Positions 36,712-47,885 of a stretch of DNA of 64,000 nt are shown here, in pieces. This DNA is from Sphaeroforma sirkka (Eukaryota; Opisthokonta; Ichthyosporea; Ichthyophonida): contig LUCW03000005.1 in NCBI GenBank assembly GCA_001586965.3, positions 131,501 through 195,500 on the forward strand, given 5' to 3'. Position 1 is the first letter of the stretch; each line of letters starts with the position of its first letter. The notes beneath the pieces are model-generated. The model did not search any database and had not been told where the DNA came from. It saw nothing but the letters and a program-made list of their open reading frames with translations. A program made the translations under genes and the position numbers.

Positions 36712-39700
36712 TCAGCCGGCAAGTGCCGCCAGCGCCTCTTGTAGAGCGGCAATCTGTTTCTGCTGCCGCTGGCTTTGCACCAGCAACAGGGCAACTACAC
36801 TGTTCCACTTGACGTCCAGCGCCTGGCCCTCCAGGTCATCATACACTAGTTTGGGGTCTAGCGCCTGCACGTCCTCGGCAATCAATCCCACGTGCGTCTC
36901 CTCCTTGTCCACCGCTTCACACTCTACAATTGTCGCATGTCGCAAGTAATCATTGTATCGGAGTCGCACCCCGTTCGGGTCCTCGCCACAGCCCTCTCCC
37001 CCCACTCCACCACCATCCTGCGCGACCCACTCCTCAAACGCCAGCGGTAGCCCCAGTGTCTCCCCGCACGCCCGGTTGTACGTGTTCTTGTTCTTGTAGT
37101 TGAACTCCTTGACCACCAGTTCCCCGAGGACCGCCTCGACATCCCCCTCGTAGACGCGGATGTTCTCCTTGGTCTCCGCGCTCGACGTCGAGTACGTGAT
37201 CTCGCCCGTCGCCGGGTTGTACGTCAGCGCATTCGGTCCCGCCGCGTTGCGGATCGGCTTCACGACCAGTGACCCGTCGACGTTGTTTGCGAGGTCCAGC
37301 CCCGTCGCGTTGAGTGTAATCGAGTTAGCCGACGACGTCGTCACGGCCGTTGCGCTCTTTGCACCAATCGCAACGCTGTATTCACCCAGGCCCATCTCGC
37401 CTGCCCATTTTCCAATGGCAACTGAGTTGTCAGACTGGCCGACACGCCCCGGTTCATATCCGATCGCCACCGTGTACTTGCCCTGGTTCTCGTACCCCGC
37501 GTATTCGCCTATGGCAATCCCGAGCTCGCCCTGATCGTACATGGCCGCCTCCGTCCCAATGGCGATGGCCCGCTCGCCCTGCCTAAATTGCCCAGAGCGC
37601 AGCCCGAGCGCCACTGCATTCAAACCCTGTGACTCAGTCGCCGTGTGCGGGCCAACAGCTGTCGCATCGCGACCCTGGTTGTCTTTACCCGAATCCGTGC
37701 CTATGGCTACACTATGAATTCCCTGGTTCGTTTTACCGGCTCTCTGTCCCATGGCTGTGCAATCCTCCCCTTGTGTAACCTTACCCGCTTCTTCGCCGAC
37801 GGCCACGCACCCCGTGGCCTGGTTTGTTTTGCCGGCAAGGGCGCCCACTGCAACGCTGTGGATACCCTGGTTGTCCTTACCAGCCTCGTAGCCCACAGCC
37901 GTGGCCAGTACGCTCTGCAATGTATTCCCAGCACCGTAGCCGACGGCGACACACGTCTCGCCCTGTTCCGACTGTCCAGCACCGTAGCCGACGGCGACAC
38001 TCTGAGCACCTTGGTCCATCTGCCCAGCCAAGGCGCCCACGGCCACCGCAGAGTCGCCTTGTGCAGCCTGTGCGGCGTAGGCCCCGACCGCTGTGGCGAG
38101 GTCGCCCTGTGCCGTCATAGCTACGCTTCTTCCAATACCAACAGAATCAGCACCTTGCCCAGTGGAACACGCGAGGTTACCAATAGCCACACTGTAGTCG
38201 CCCTGTGCAGAGCTTGCGGCGCCCTCGCCTATCGATACTGCGTACCCGCCTTGGTTTTCGCTGCCGGCCAAGTAGCCTATCCCAATACTCCCATATTCCT
38301 GGTTTGTGTGACCAGCCCGCTGTCCAATCGCAATGGTGTTGATGGCCTGTTTTTCCAAACCGGCTTCGTGGCCGACGGCGATGGCGAACATTTTCTGTGA
38401 GTTGCGGCCCGCATCTTTTCCGATGGCCACGGCGCCATCGCCCTGTCCCGCGGCCCCGGCCCCGCAGGCGATGGCCACCGTGGCGCCACCCGATACCCAG
38501 CCCGCGCCATCCCATCGCAAATAGTCCGACACACAGGTCCCAGATTCAACGACCGGGCCACTCTCTGGTAATGTTATCGTGTCACCGTATACAATTTCTT
38601 TGAGCACAGGGTCGTAATACAACGCGTTTGGTTTGACCCCGGCATTGCGGATGGGGTCGACGTACAGCCCCGCCTCGATTGCATTGAGCGGCAGTCCGCT
38701 CGCATTGACAATAATGCTCTTGGCCGGCTGATTTAAATCGCCGGCCGAGTTGCCAATGGCTACCGCGTTGGCTCCCTGACCCGTGGCACCAGCGCCCTTA
38801 CCAATAGCCACCGCCGCGGCCCCCCCCGCGGCCCGCGGCCCCGGCTCCACAGGCGATTGCTACGTTGTCGCCTCCCGAGACCCAGCTTGCGCCATCCCAC
38901 CGAAGATAGTCCGACACACAGGTCCCAGATTCAACGACCGGGCCACTCTCTGGTAATGTTATCGTGTCGCCATACACAATCTCCTTGAGCACAGGGTCAT
39001 AGTACAGCGTACTTGAGGTCGCACCGGCATTGCGGATCGGGTCGACGTAAAGCCCCCTATCCGATGCGTTTAGCGGAACCCCGCTGGCATTGAAAATAAT
39101 GGAGCTAGCCGGCTGATTTAAATCGCCCGCGAGGCCCCCGATTGCAATGGCGTCTGCACCCTGTGACGTCTCCCCTGCCCCTGCACCCAGTGCCAAGGCG
39201 CCCATTCCTTGCAACGTCCGCCCCGCCCCCCGACCAAGCGCGATGGCGTTGAACCCCTGACTTGCCTGCCCCGCCTCGCGGCCTAGAGCGACACCCCAGA
39301 CCCTGGGCGGTCGCCCTGGCACTCTCCGATGGCCACGGCGCTGCCGCCCTGGTCCGTGACGCCCGCGCCACAGGCTATCGCGACATTCGAGCCGCCCGAC
39401 ACCCACGCGGCGCCGTTCCATCGCAGGTAGTCCGACACACACGTCCCAAACTCAATGTCCGGGCCACTTTCCGGCAACTTTATCGTTGCGCCGTACACAA
39501 TTTCCTTCAGGTCCGCATCGTAGTACAGAGTGTACGGTTTGGCCCCGGCAGCGCGAATCGGCGACACGTAGAACCCTTCAAGGGGTGCAGTCAGTGGAGC
39601 ACCACTGGCGTTGACCACAATGCTCGAGGCGGCCTGGTCTGTGGAGCCGGCCGCAGTGCCAATGGCGATTGCATTGGCCCCCTGGTTGGCTTGACCCGCC

Positions 39701-40461
39701 CCGTGACCAATGGCCACCGCCGAGGCACCCTGCTGTGTCCGGCCGGCGGAGCCACCGACGGCCACGGCGGCTTCGCCCTGGTTCTGCTGGCCCGCGAACG
39801 CGCCCATGGCCGTCCCGAGGTCGCCCTGTGTCGTCTCGGCTGCACCTCGCCCCACCGCTACGGCATCCGCTCCCTGGTTCGTGCGGCCTGCGACGTTGCC
39901 GATAGCCAAACTGTAATTGCCTTGCCTAGATGCGGCGGCGTTGTCGCCAATGGCTATGCCGTACTCGCCTTGATCCATGTTCCCAGCCGAGCTGCCCAAA
40001 CCAATACCACCATAGCCCTGTCTGGTGTAGCCGGCCCGCCGGCCCACCGCAATGCCGCTGGTGGCCTGGGTCACCAAGCCGGCCTCGCGACCAAGTGCTA
40101 TGGCGTAGGTACCCTGCGTGTCGCGGCCGGCACTGGTGCCGATCGCTATGCTGTCCGAGCCCTGAGCGGTGTATGCGGTACCAGAGCCTATGGCAACACT
40201 CTCCGTCCCCTGGTCTGCATACGCAGACTGCCGCCCGATGGCCACGGCGCCGTCGCCCTGCCTGTCGCGCGCTGCGCTGTACCCCAGGGCTGATGCCTGG
40301 ATGCCCTGGTCCCGGTTGCCCGCGCTGTGACCAATGGCCACGGCGTGCTTGTGCTGGCTGGTTTCACCAGCCGTGTTTCCGACTGCGGTCGCCTCGAGCC
40401 CCTGGTCGCCGTTCCCGGCCAAGCGGCCGAGGCGAACATTGTAGTCGCCGATTCGCCACAT
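36712..40461 (-). pseudogene. Giant YadA-head/S74 fibre gene, looks broken
   Basis: This stretch is a tandem paralogue of the intact gene at 40555-44637. It opens with the same MWRIGDY...RLGRLAG sequence after the same AAAAAGACATG-type leader, continues with YadA-head units and VSDYLRW..WVSGG modules, and ends in an S74-type chaperone region (SSAETKENI, GLIAEDV). The coding sequence does not stay in one frame; about two breaks are apparent, which may be real or assembly errors in G/C runs. The C-terminal part remains open and nearly identical to its neighbour, which argues for a recent duplication or ongoing exchange. Confidence 0.75.
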
Positions 40462-40554
40462 GTCTTTTTTAATTTAATTTTTATTTGTAGACCCTTGACG
40501 TCGAATATACCTGCGAGACGTTCTGGACATGTCTACAAAGAAAAAAAAGGGACA

Positions 40555-43500
40555 CTATACATTTTCCAAAAGCGCCAGCCGGGCCTCCAGCGCCGCAAAC
40601 CGCGTGTCCGCGGCGCTGGTCTTGGCGGTCAGCTCGACGACTTGCGCGGACAGCATCTGGTTCTGCATCACCAGCAGCGCCGTGACGCTGTTCCACTTGA
40701 TATCCAGCGCCTGGCCCTCCAGGTCGTCGTACACTAGTGTGGGGTCTAGCGCCTGCACGTCCTCGGCAATCAGCCCGACGTGCGTCTCCTCCTTCTCCAC
40801 CGCTTCACACTGTACAATTGTCGCATGTCGCAAGTAATCATTGTATCGGAGTCGCACCCCGTTCGGGTCCTCGCCACAGCCCTCTCCCCCCACTCCACCA
40901 CCATCCTGCGCGACCCACTCCTCAAACGCAAGCGGTAGCCCCAGCGTCTCCCCGCACGGCCGGTTGTACGTGTTCTTGTTCTTGTAGTTGAACTCCTTGA
41001 CCACCAGTCCCCCGAGGACCGCCTCGACATCCCCCTCGTAGACGCGGATGTTCTCCTTGGTCTCCGCGCTCGACGTCGAGTACGTGATCTCGCCCGTCGC
41101 CGGGTTGTACGTCAGCGCATTCGGGCCCGCCGCGTTGCGGATCGGCTTCACGACCAGTGACCCGTCGACGTTGTTTGCGAGGTCCAGCCCTGTCGCGTTG
41201 AGTGTAATCGAGTTGCTAGACGACGTCGCCACGGCCGTTGCACTCTTGGCACCAATCGCAACGCTGTATTCACCCAGGCCCATCTCGCCCGCCCATTTTC
41301 CAATTGCAATGGAATTGTCCGACTGGCTGATACGCCCCGGTTCATACCCGATCGCCACCGTGTACTCGCCCTGGTTCTCGTACCCCGCGTATTCGCCCAT
41401 GGCAATCCCGAGCTCGCCCTGATCGAACATGGCCGCCTCCGTCCCAATGGCGATGGCCCGCTCGCCCTGCCTAAATTGCCCAGAGCGCAGCCCGAGCGCC
41501 ACTGCATTCAACCCCTGTGATTCGGTAGCTGTGTGCGGGCCAACAGCTGTCGCATCGCGACCCTGGTTGTCTTTACCCGAATCCGTGCCTATGGCTACGC
41601 TATGAATTCCCTGTAGAGTTTTGCCGGCCCGCCGCCCAACCGCCGTGCAATCCTCCCCTTGTGTTGTCATACCAGCTTCTTCGCCGATGGCCAGACACCC
41701 GTCAGCCTGGTTTGTTTTGCCCGCCTGGGCACCAACCGCGATGCTGTGCACACCCTGGTTGTTCTTACCAGCCTCGTAGCCCACAGCCGTGGCCAGTATG
41801 CTCTGCAGTGTATTCCCAGCCATGTAGCCGACGGCAACACACGTCTCGCCTTGTTCCGACTGTCCAGCCGCATAGCCGACGGCGACACTCTGAGCACCCT
41901 GGTCCATCTGGCCGGCGCTGTGACCGACCGCTACGTTTGTCTCGCCCTGGTTCGCCTCACCCGCCCCGTGACCGACCGCCACTGCTAGTGTCCCTTGGGC
42001 TGTTTTACCTGCCGTGTAGCCAATGGCTACGCTCTGTGCTCCTTGCTGGAGTTGTCCGGCACTGGCGCCCACGGCGACACTCTGAGCACCTTGGTCCGTC
42101 TGACCGGCGTCCTTCCCCACAGCCACCGCCGCGTCGCCCTGGCCCGCGGCCCCGGCTCCACAGGCAATGGCCACTTTATCACCTCCCGAAACCCACCCTG
42201 TCCCACCCCACCTTAGGTAGTCAGATATACAGGTTCCAAATTCAACCGGGGGACCACTGTCGGGTGTGTCAATTGGGTCACCATACACAATCTCCTTGAG
42301 GTCGGCATCGTAGTACAGCAAATTTTGAGTCGCACCCGCGTTGCGGATGGGGTCGACGTACAGCCCCGCCTCGGCTGCACTGAGCGATGCCCCGCTCGCA
42401 TTGAGAATAATGCTTTGTGCAGCCTGATTTAAATCGCCCGCCGAGTTGCCAATGGCTACGGCGTTGGCTCCTTGAGCGGTCTTACCAGCATTTTTTCCAA
42501 TAGCCACCGCCGCGTCGCCCTGACTATACGAGCCCGCACCGCCACCCAGCGCGACCTCCTCTCCGCCGTTGACCCAGAATGTGCCGCTCCACCGCAAATA
42601 GTCCGACACAAAGTCTCCGGGCGCCGTCTCTTTGATCGGGGCACCATAGACCATCTCCTTGGACACAGTGTTGTAGTAGAGGACATTGTCGCTCATGTTA
42701 ATGTTGCGGACGGGACTGATATAGCACCCCTGGTTGGCGGGGTTCAATGCCAGCCCGCTCGCATTGATGGCGACGCTGCCCGCGTTCTGCGATGTCTCGC
42801 CAGCCCGGTAGCCAATGGCGATTGCGTTGATGCCCTGGTTGGCGTTGCCTGCACGGTAGCCCAGCGCCACACCGTTCTGCCCCTGTGTGGTCTGCCCAGC
42901 CTCAGCCCCCAGCGACACTGCGAACGGTTTCTGGTCCGACGCACCGGCCGTGGACCCGATCGCGACAGCCCCGGCCCCCTGGCCCGAGGAGCCTGCGTCT
43001 TTGCCAGCCGCGACAGCCCCGGCCCCCTGGCCTGAGGCGCCTGCGTCCTTGCCCAAGGCAACAGCACCAGCACCCTGTGTACTCGCCCCGGCGCCGCAGG
43101 CAATGGCCACCGTATCGCCACCCGAGACCCAGCCCGCGCCGCTCCACCGCAGATAGTCGGACACGCAGGTCCCAGAGTCCACATCCGGGCCACCGTCATC
43201 TCCGTCACCTTCTGGTACTATGGGGTCGCCATAGGTAATCTCCTTTGTCGTCGCGTCGTAGTACAGAACGCCATTCGTGGACGCTGACTTTCTGATCGGG
43301 TCCATATACAGACCGCTGTCGGGGGCATTCAGTGCTTTGCCACTGGCACTGATCACAATACTGTCTTTTGCCTGGTTGGTGGCACCCGCGAGCTTGCCAA
43401 TCGCCACACAGTTTTCTCCCTGCTCCGCCTGGCCCGCACCGCTGCCAATGGCTACGGCTGACGCACCCTGGGCGCTCGCCCCTGCATCGCCACCCACTGC

Positions 43501-44637
43501 GATAGCCCCTACTCCCTGGGCGCTCGCCCCTGCATCGCTACCCACTGCGATAGCCCCTACACCCTGGGCGCTCGCCCCGGCGCCACAGGCTATGGCTACC
43601 GTTGAGCCGCCCGAGACCCACGCGGTACCATTCCACCGCAGATAGTCCGACACACAGGCCCCCGAGTCAACATCCACGCCTCCGTCGGGTGCGGGCGCGG
43701 TCTGGGTCTGGGTCTCGCCATAGGTGATCTCCTTTGTGTCCACGTCGTAGTACAGCGCAAACCCCGACGTGTTTTCCCGGACGGGCTCAATGTACAGGCC
43801 GCTCTCGAGAGCGTTGAGTGCCTTGCCGCTGGCGCTGACCACAATACTGTTCTCCGCCTGGTACGACGCGCCGGCCAGGCTCCCGATCGCCACAGAGTTT
43901 GCTCCCTGTCCCGTCTGACCAGCGCCGTAGCCAACGGCAACCGCAGAACCGCCCTGCGTGTCATGTCCGGCGTACGCGCCCACGGCCACCGCGAGGTCGC
44001 CCTGCGCAGTCTCGGCAACGCTCCGCCCCACCGCGACGGCACTTTTGCCCTGGCCTGCACGTCCCGCGACGTTGCCAATTGCCACACTGTAGACGCCCTG
44101 CGTCGAGCTTGCGGCATTATCGCCAAGGGCTATAGCATACTCGCCCTGGCTGGCGTTGCCCGCGGAGCTGCCAATGGCCAGAGCACCCTGGCCCTGGGTC
44201 GCGTAGCCGGCGCGTCTCCCGATAGCAACCCCGTTGGCTGCCTGTTTGGCCTGGCCGGCTTCACGACCCACTGCAATTGCAAAGCTGCCCTGGCTGTCAC
44301 GCGCGGCACTTGTGCCAATGGCGACCCCGTCGGCACCCTGGTTGTCACGCGCTGCCCCGGACCCAATGGCCACTCCCTCGGACCCCTGGCTGGCATACGC
44401 CGAGTTCCGCCCAATGGCCACCGCGCCTTCGCTCTGGTTATCGTGTGCTGCACTGTAGCCCATGGCCACGGCATCAACGCCCTGGTAGTCGTTGCCCGCA
44501 CTGTGGCCTATAGCGACGGCATGCTCGCGTTGGTTCGCCTCACCAGCCCTGTTACCGAGGGCCGTGGCCTCCACGCCTTGGTTGTCGGTCCCGGCCTTGC
44601 GGCCGAGTCGAACGCTGTAGTCTCCGATTCTCCACAT
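40555..44637 (-). CDS. Giant trimeric fibre protein: YadA-head repeats with S74 chaperone tail
   Basis: A 1360-residue protein. Nearly all of residues 1-1180 are 14-residue YadA-head-like units (AVAIGxxAGxxxQG), in about five blocks. Most blocks close with an LNA..SGLY..P.R segment and LYYD...KEI.YG, then reopen with a CVSDYLRW.G..WVSGG module. Near residue 1187 SSAETKENI marks a peptidase S74 intramolecular chaperone domain, with GLIAEDV near 1287, and the end is a coiled coil. In S74 proteins a Ser-Lys pair releases the chaperone after trimer folding (family knowledge). A long surface fibre for host attachment is inferred. Known S74 proteins are mainly phage tail spikes. Confidence 0.85.
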   Translation of the reverse strand: MWRIGDYSVRLGRKAGTDNQGVEATALGNRAGEANQREHAVAIGHSAGNDYQGVDAVAMGYSAAHDNQSEGAVAIGRNSAYASQGSEGVAIGSGAARDNQGADGVAIGTSAARDSQGSFAIAVGREAGQAKQAANGVAIGRRAGYATQGQGALAIGSSAGNASQGEYAIALGDNAASSTQGVYSVAIGNVAGRAGQGKSAVAVGRSVAETAQGDLAVAVGAYAGHDTQGGSAVAVGYGAGQTGQGANSVAIGSLAGASYQAENSIVVSASGKALNALESGLYIEPVRENTSGFALYYDVDTKEITYGETQTQTAPAPDGGVDVDSGACVSDYLRWNGTAWVSGGSTVAIACGAGASAQGVGAIAVGSDAGASAQGVGAIAVGGDAGASAQGASAVAIGSGAGQAEQGENCVAIGKLAGATNQAKDSIVISASGKALNAPDSGLYMDPIRKSASTNGVLYYDATTKEITYGDPIVPEGDGDDGGPDVDSGTCVSDYLRWSGAGWVSGGDTVAIACGAGASTQGAGAVALGKDAGASGQGAGAVAAGKDAGSSGQGAGAVAIGSTAGASDQKPFAVSLGAEAGQTTQGQNGVALGYRAGNANQGINAIAIGYRAGETSQNAGSVAINASGLALNPANQGCYISPVRNINMSDNVLYYNTVSKEMVYGAPIKETAPGDFVSDYLRWSGTFWVNGGEEVALGGGAGSYSQGDAAVAIGKNAGKTAQGANAVAIGNSAGDLNQAAQSIILNASGASLSAAEAGLYVDPIRNAGATQNLLYYDADLKEIVYGDPIDTPDSGPPVEFGTCISDYLRWGGTGWVSGGDKVAIACGAGAAGQGDAAVAVGKDAGQTDQGAQSVAVGASAGQLQQGAQSVAIGYTAGKTAQGTLAVAVGHGAGEANQGETNVAVGHSAGQMDQGAQSVAVGYAAGQSEQGETCVAVGYMAGNTLQSILATAVGYEAGKNNQGVHSIAVGAQAGKTNQADGCLAIGEEAGMTTQGEDCTAVGRRAGKTLQGIHSVAIGTDSGKDNQGRDATAVGPHTATESQGLNAVALGLRSGQFRQGERAIAIGTEAAMFDQGELGIAMGEYAGYENQGEYTVAIGYEPGRISQSDNSIAIGKWAGEMGLGEYSVAIGAKSATAVATSSSNSITLNATGLDLANNVDGSLVVKPIRNAAGPNALTYNPATGEITYSTSSAETKENIRVYEGDVEAVLGGLVVKEFNYKNKNTYNRPCGETLGLPLAFEEWVAQDGGGVGGEGCGEDPNGVRLRYNDYLRHATIVQCEAVEKEETHVGLIAEDVQALDPTLVYDDLEGQALDIKWNSVTALLVMQNQMLSAQVVELTAKTSAADTRFAALEARLALLENV

Positions 44638-44814
44638 GTCTTTTTTTGGTTTAGCAACTTATATTCCGTCTCAAGAACGTATTAATCTGGGCAAATGTGC
44701 ATCTGAAAAAAATCGTTGCTAAAAATGATTGGCCCGAAAACCGAATTCCCCGGCGCTCTCTGCCCACACTCTCCTGCCCGATAAAAAATAAATAAATACT
44801 AAAACCATAAAACC

Positions 44815-46230
44815 ATGTGTGCCGCCCGCTTCGAAGCCCTCCTGGAAGAGCTCGAGGTCAATGTCCAGCACCAGTACCACGAAAAGACGCCCGAGTACAT
44901 TGAAGAGATTGCCATGTACCTGGACCTCGTCGATGTTCTGACCAGCAACTACCTTGCGCAGATCCTGCACGTTTGCAGCGGTCTGGTTGCCGCCGGGCTC
45001 CTGGATAATGGGCTCACCCTGCTGTCGGCCGCCGCCCTCGTCTGTGACAGCCGCTACGTCTGCGCCAAGCCGCGCCCCGTGCTCCACCTCCACGCCGCCA
45101 TCGTCGCCGACCAGACCTGCTCCGCGGCCGATGTGCTCACTGCCGCCTGCAGGCTCGCCACCCTCGTGTCGGCCAACGACCGTGTGCACGTAGCCAAGAG
45201 CATGGACCTCTATGCCCGGTGCGCGGCCTTTATCCTCAAGGGTGGCCCGGGTGCGTTCCAGGTGACCAGGGCCCTCCTGAGCATTTTTTCCGATGCCGAC
45301 TCGGTTACCATTTCCAATCCTTTCTGCCGCGTTCTTACCCCACAGGTGTTTGCGTCTATGTATGTCCATTCAGGCGACAGCCCCAGCACCAGGGGCCCGC
45401 TGGTGGCCATCATGTCGGCGTTTATGCACGAGTGCCTCTTCCTCCCCGAGCCCGAGTGGCCCGCGAGCCTGTGCCCCGGCGAACTCCTCGAGTTCTGCTG
45501 TGCCCAGGCCACCGAGACAGGGTCCCACGGAGCCGTGCTCGCCCGGCTCATGTCCGTTGCAGTGCAGATACAGTACCACGCCCCGACGACGTTCTGCCCC
45601 CGCTCCATCAAGGCGTTCCTGGCCGTGGACGCAGCCAACACCTGCACCGTGCTCCACGGGTCCGGCGTCTGGAAGATTGCGGCCATGTACGCGCAGTGCA
45701 TGCTGGGCGCGTCCGGCCTCCTCGCCGACGCCCGGCTGCCGCCCGTCGACCTGAGCGGCATCGCGAGCCGCGTCAAGGCCTACTCGGCCTCCGACATGTA
45801 CATTATGGTGTACGACCACGTCGAAATCGTGCTGCTGCTCGCCAAGCTGCACCGGCTGCCGGAGCCCTACGTGGCCGCGCTGCTGGACCCCGGGCTCTTT
45901 GGGGTCATGGCCGACGCCATAAACAGCCTGCTGGCCACTCCCAACGCCGTACCCGCGGGCGTCCGGCGCACGCTGCTCAACACCCTCGAGCTCTACCTGT
46001 ACTTTGCGGGCCAGTTCCGGCCCGAGATTGGCCTCCTGTACGCGCAGCACATCGACGGCGCCGACCGCGCCCTCGTCAGCCGGCTCGTGTACCCCAGCCT
46101 CCTCGGCAAGGCGCTGCTGGCGCTGCCGGCCCGCGAACACGTCCCGGGGTTCTTGGGCGGGACGACGCTGTACGAGACGCACACGGCGCTTGTGAAAAGC
46201 GAAATCGCCATGTGCCCGGTGCCCGCTTGA
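44815..46230 (+). CDS. Unknown 471-residue alpha-helical protein
   Basis: Starts at the ATG after an AAATAAATAAATACTAAAACC leader. The sequence is rich in Leu and Ala with many Cys residues spread evenly, consistent with an all-helical repeat-type fold; no motif was recognised. It is followed 62 bp downstream by the kinase-like gene in the same direction. Its A-rich leader suggests the late class. Confidence 0.75.
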   Translation: MCAARFEALLEELEVNVQHQYHEKTPEYIEEIAMYLDLVDVLTSNYLAQILHVCSGLVAAGLLDNGLTLLSAAALVCDSRYVCAKPRPVLHLHAAIVADQTCSAADVLTAACRLATLVSANDRVHVAKSMDLYARCAAFILKGGPGAFQVTRALLSIFSDADSVTISNPFCRVLTPQVFASMYVHSGDSPSTRGPLVAIMSAFMHECLFLPEPEWPASLCPGELLEFCCAQATETGSHGAVLARLMSVAVQIQYHAPTTFCPRSIKAFLAVDAANTCTVLHGSGVWKIAAMYAQCMLGASGLLADARLPPVDLSGIASRVKAYSASDMYIMVYDHVEIVLLLAKLHRLPEPYVAALLDPGLFGVMADAINSLLATPNAVPAGVRRTLLNTLELYLYFAGQFRPEIGLLYAQHIDGADRALVSRLVYPSLLGKALLALPAREHVPGFLGGTTLYETHTALVKSEIAMCPVPA

Positions 46231-46292
46231 GAAGACGTAACGAAGAAGAAAGGAACAACCGAAAGGAAAAAAAAAAGGAAACGAAAACAACC

Positions 46293-47876
46293 ATGTACTT
46301 TTCCGGCGAAAACTCCATCTGCGGCACCATCGATGAGGACAACACGCTGTTCAAGATCTCCAAGCGGCTCACGTTCGATGCGCACCATGAGTTTGCCGCC
46401 CTCGACTACGTGTGGACCTCGCTGCCGGTCCAGTGGTGGAGCATCAAGCCGCTCGAGGTGCGCACCCTTGGCGTCAACGGCGACGTGTTTGGCGAGCTCG
46501 TCGACCGCCTCGATGAGCCGGAGGCCCTGGAGGACGACACGGACGACCTGTTTGACCTCGACGTCGACAAGCTCATGGTCGACATGCTGTGCATCGAGCA
46601 CGTCGCCCGCATCGAGAACGCGATCCAGTCGTCTGCGTACGTCGCCATCCCCGGGTACGCCGCGCAGCTCCTCAGCGGGTTCCACAACCTCATGGCCAAC
46701 CGCGTCACGCATTACGACGCTCACAGCGAAAACGTCATCACGTCGCGGTGCTCGGAGGACCTGGTCTTTGTGTACGAGCCGCTCAAGCTCGCGATTCCTG
46801 CCCTGGGTTCGTGCAACCACATTATCGACTTTGCGACCTGCTACACGCCCGCCGCCGACACCGCCTTCTTTACCAGTCCCCTGGTGTTTGTCAACAGCAA
46901 CTACCTCACCTACCGATACGACGCCCTGACCGATCTGCGGACCAGCATGATCCAGCTGGTGACGGACCTGGCCGACAAGGTGCACGCACAGCCGCTGTCG
47001 CCGCTGTTTGAGTCCGACCACCGGCGCATGGTGGCGCTGTACAAGGAGCTCGTGGCCCTCAACCAGCAGTGGGACGTCTTCCACCTGGAGCGGCACAGCG
47101 GCCGCATCGAAACCGGGCTGGCCGGCAAGGAGGAGTACGTGGAGCTGCTGCTGAAGGAGGACAACTCTGAGATGATGCATGTGATACAGCAGCTGGTGAA
47201 TCTGCTGCAGTCGCACATCCCGAACCGCGAGTACAGTGCGTGGGCGGCGCTGTACAACGCCAAGTCCCGGAGCCAGGTCGCCGAGACGGTGAACGCCGTG
47301 GCCGACACACTGAAGCCGTTTGTGGACGAGTGCCACGACCGCCTGTCGCAGACGTACTTCTGCCGCACCCTGGTCAAGAACCTCACGGGGCGCGAGGGCG
47401 ACGAGAACACCAGCAGGGCCCGCGACCGCTTCGAGTCGCTCGTGATGCTCGAGTTTGGCACCTTCCGGAGCATTGACGAGATCCCCAAGCTGGACTTTGC
47501 GCGGCTCCACGGGCTGCTCGGGGACTTTGTGGAGACCGTGGAGTTCCTGCTGGCCCGCGAGATTGTGGAGAACGAGCGCGTGTACGACAGTGTGCGCCAG
47601 CAGCTGGGCGCGGACCCGCAGGTGCTGTACGAGCAGTACGCGGCCGCCATTGCCAAGTACATCTACGTCCCACCCACCAACGTCTACACCAAGTTCTGCT
47701 TTAGCAGCAGCCCGCACCACATAGTCGCGGTGCCCAATACCAACAAGGAGCTGCTGGCGGCCCTCAACGAGCCCGCAATGACGGCCGAGAAGTACTATGC
47801 CACCCTGATGGCCAGCAAGAACCAGCTGGTCCCCATCAAGTCGAGCGCCGAGTACGCCATGTCGCTGTTCCCGTAA
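46293..47876 (+). CDS. Degenerate protein-kinase-like protein
   Basis: Start set at the ATG after a long A-rich leader, giving 527 residues; the open frame runs further upstream through the preceding gene and is a shadow there. Residues 139-149 read THYDAHSENVI and about 30 residues later IIDFATC, which fits the catalytic loop (Asp142, Asn147) and the DFG-type metal site (Asp179) of NCLDV virion kinases, where the first motif is often HNDLHxGN. The preceding helix also fits. No glycine-rich loop is evident and the C-terminal 300 residues are unrelated helical sequence, so it may be an inactive or divergent kinase. Confidence 0.5.
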   Translation: MYFSGENSICGTIDEDNTLFKISKRLTFDAHHEFAALDYVWTSLPVQWWSIKPLEVRTLGVNGDVFGELVDRLDEPEALEDDTDDLFDLDVDKLMVDMLCIEHVARIENAIQSSAYVAIPGYAAQLLSGFHNLMANRVTHYDAHSENVITSRCSEDLVFVYEPLKLAIPALGSCNHIIDFATCYTPAADTAFFTSPLVFVNSNYLTYRYDALTDLRTSMIQLVTDLADKVHAQPLSPLFESDHRRMVALYKELVALNQQWDVFHLERHSGRIETGLAGKEEYVELLLKEDNSEMMHVIQQLVNLLQSHIPNREYSAWAALYNAKSRSQVAETVNAVADTLKPFVDECHDRLSQTYFCRTLVKNLTGREGDENTSRARDRFESLVMLEFGTFRSIDEIPKLDFARLHGLLGDFVETVEFLLAREIVENERVYDSVRQQLGADPQVLYEQYAAAIAKYIYVPPTNVYTKFCFSSSPHHIVAVPNTNKELLAALNEPAMTAEKYYATLMASKNQLVPIKSSAEYAMSLFP

Positions 47877-47885
47877 TTTTACCCC

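Noticed and set aside
45993-47720. 575-codon open frame antisense to the kinase-like gene
   Set aside because: High-GC shadow frame; the plus-strand gene has a start after an A-rich leader and recognisable motifs.
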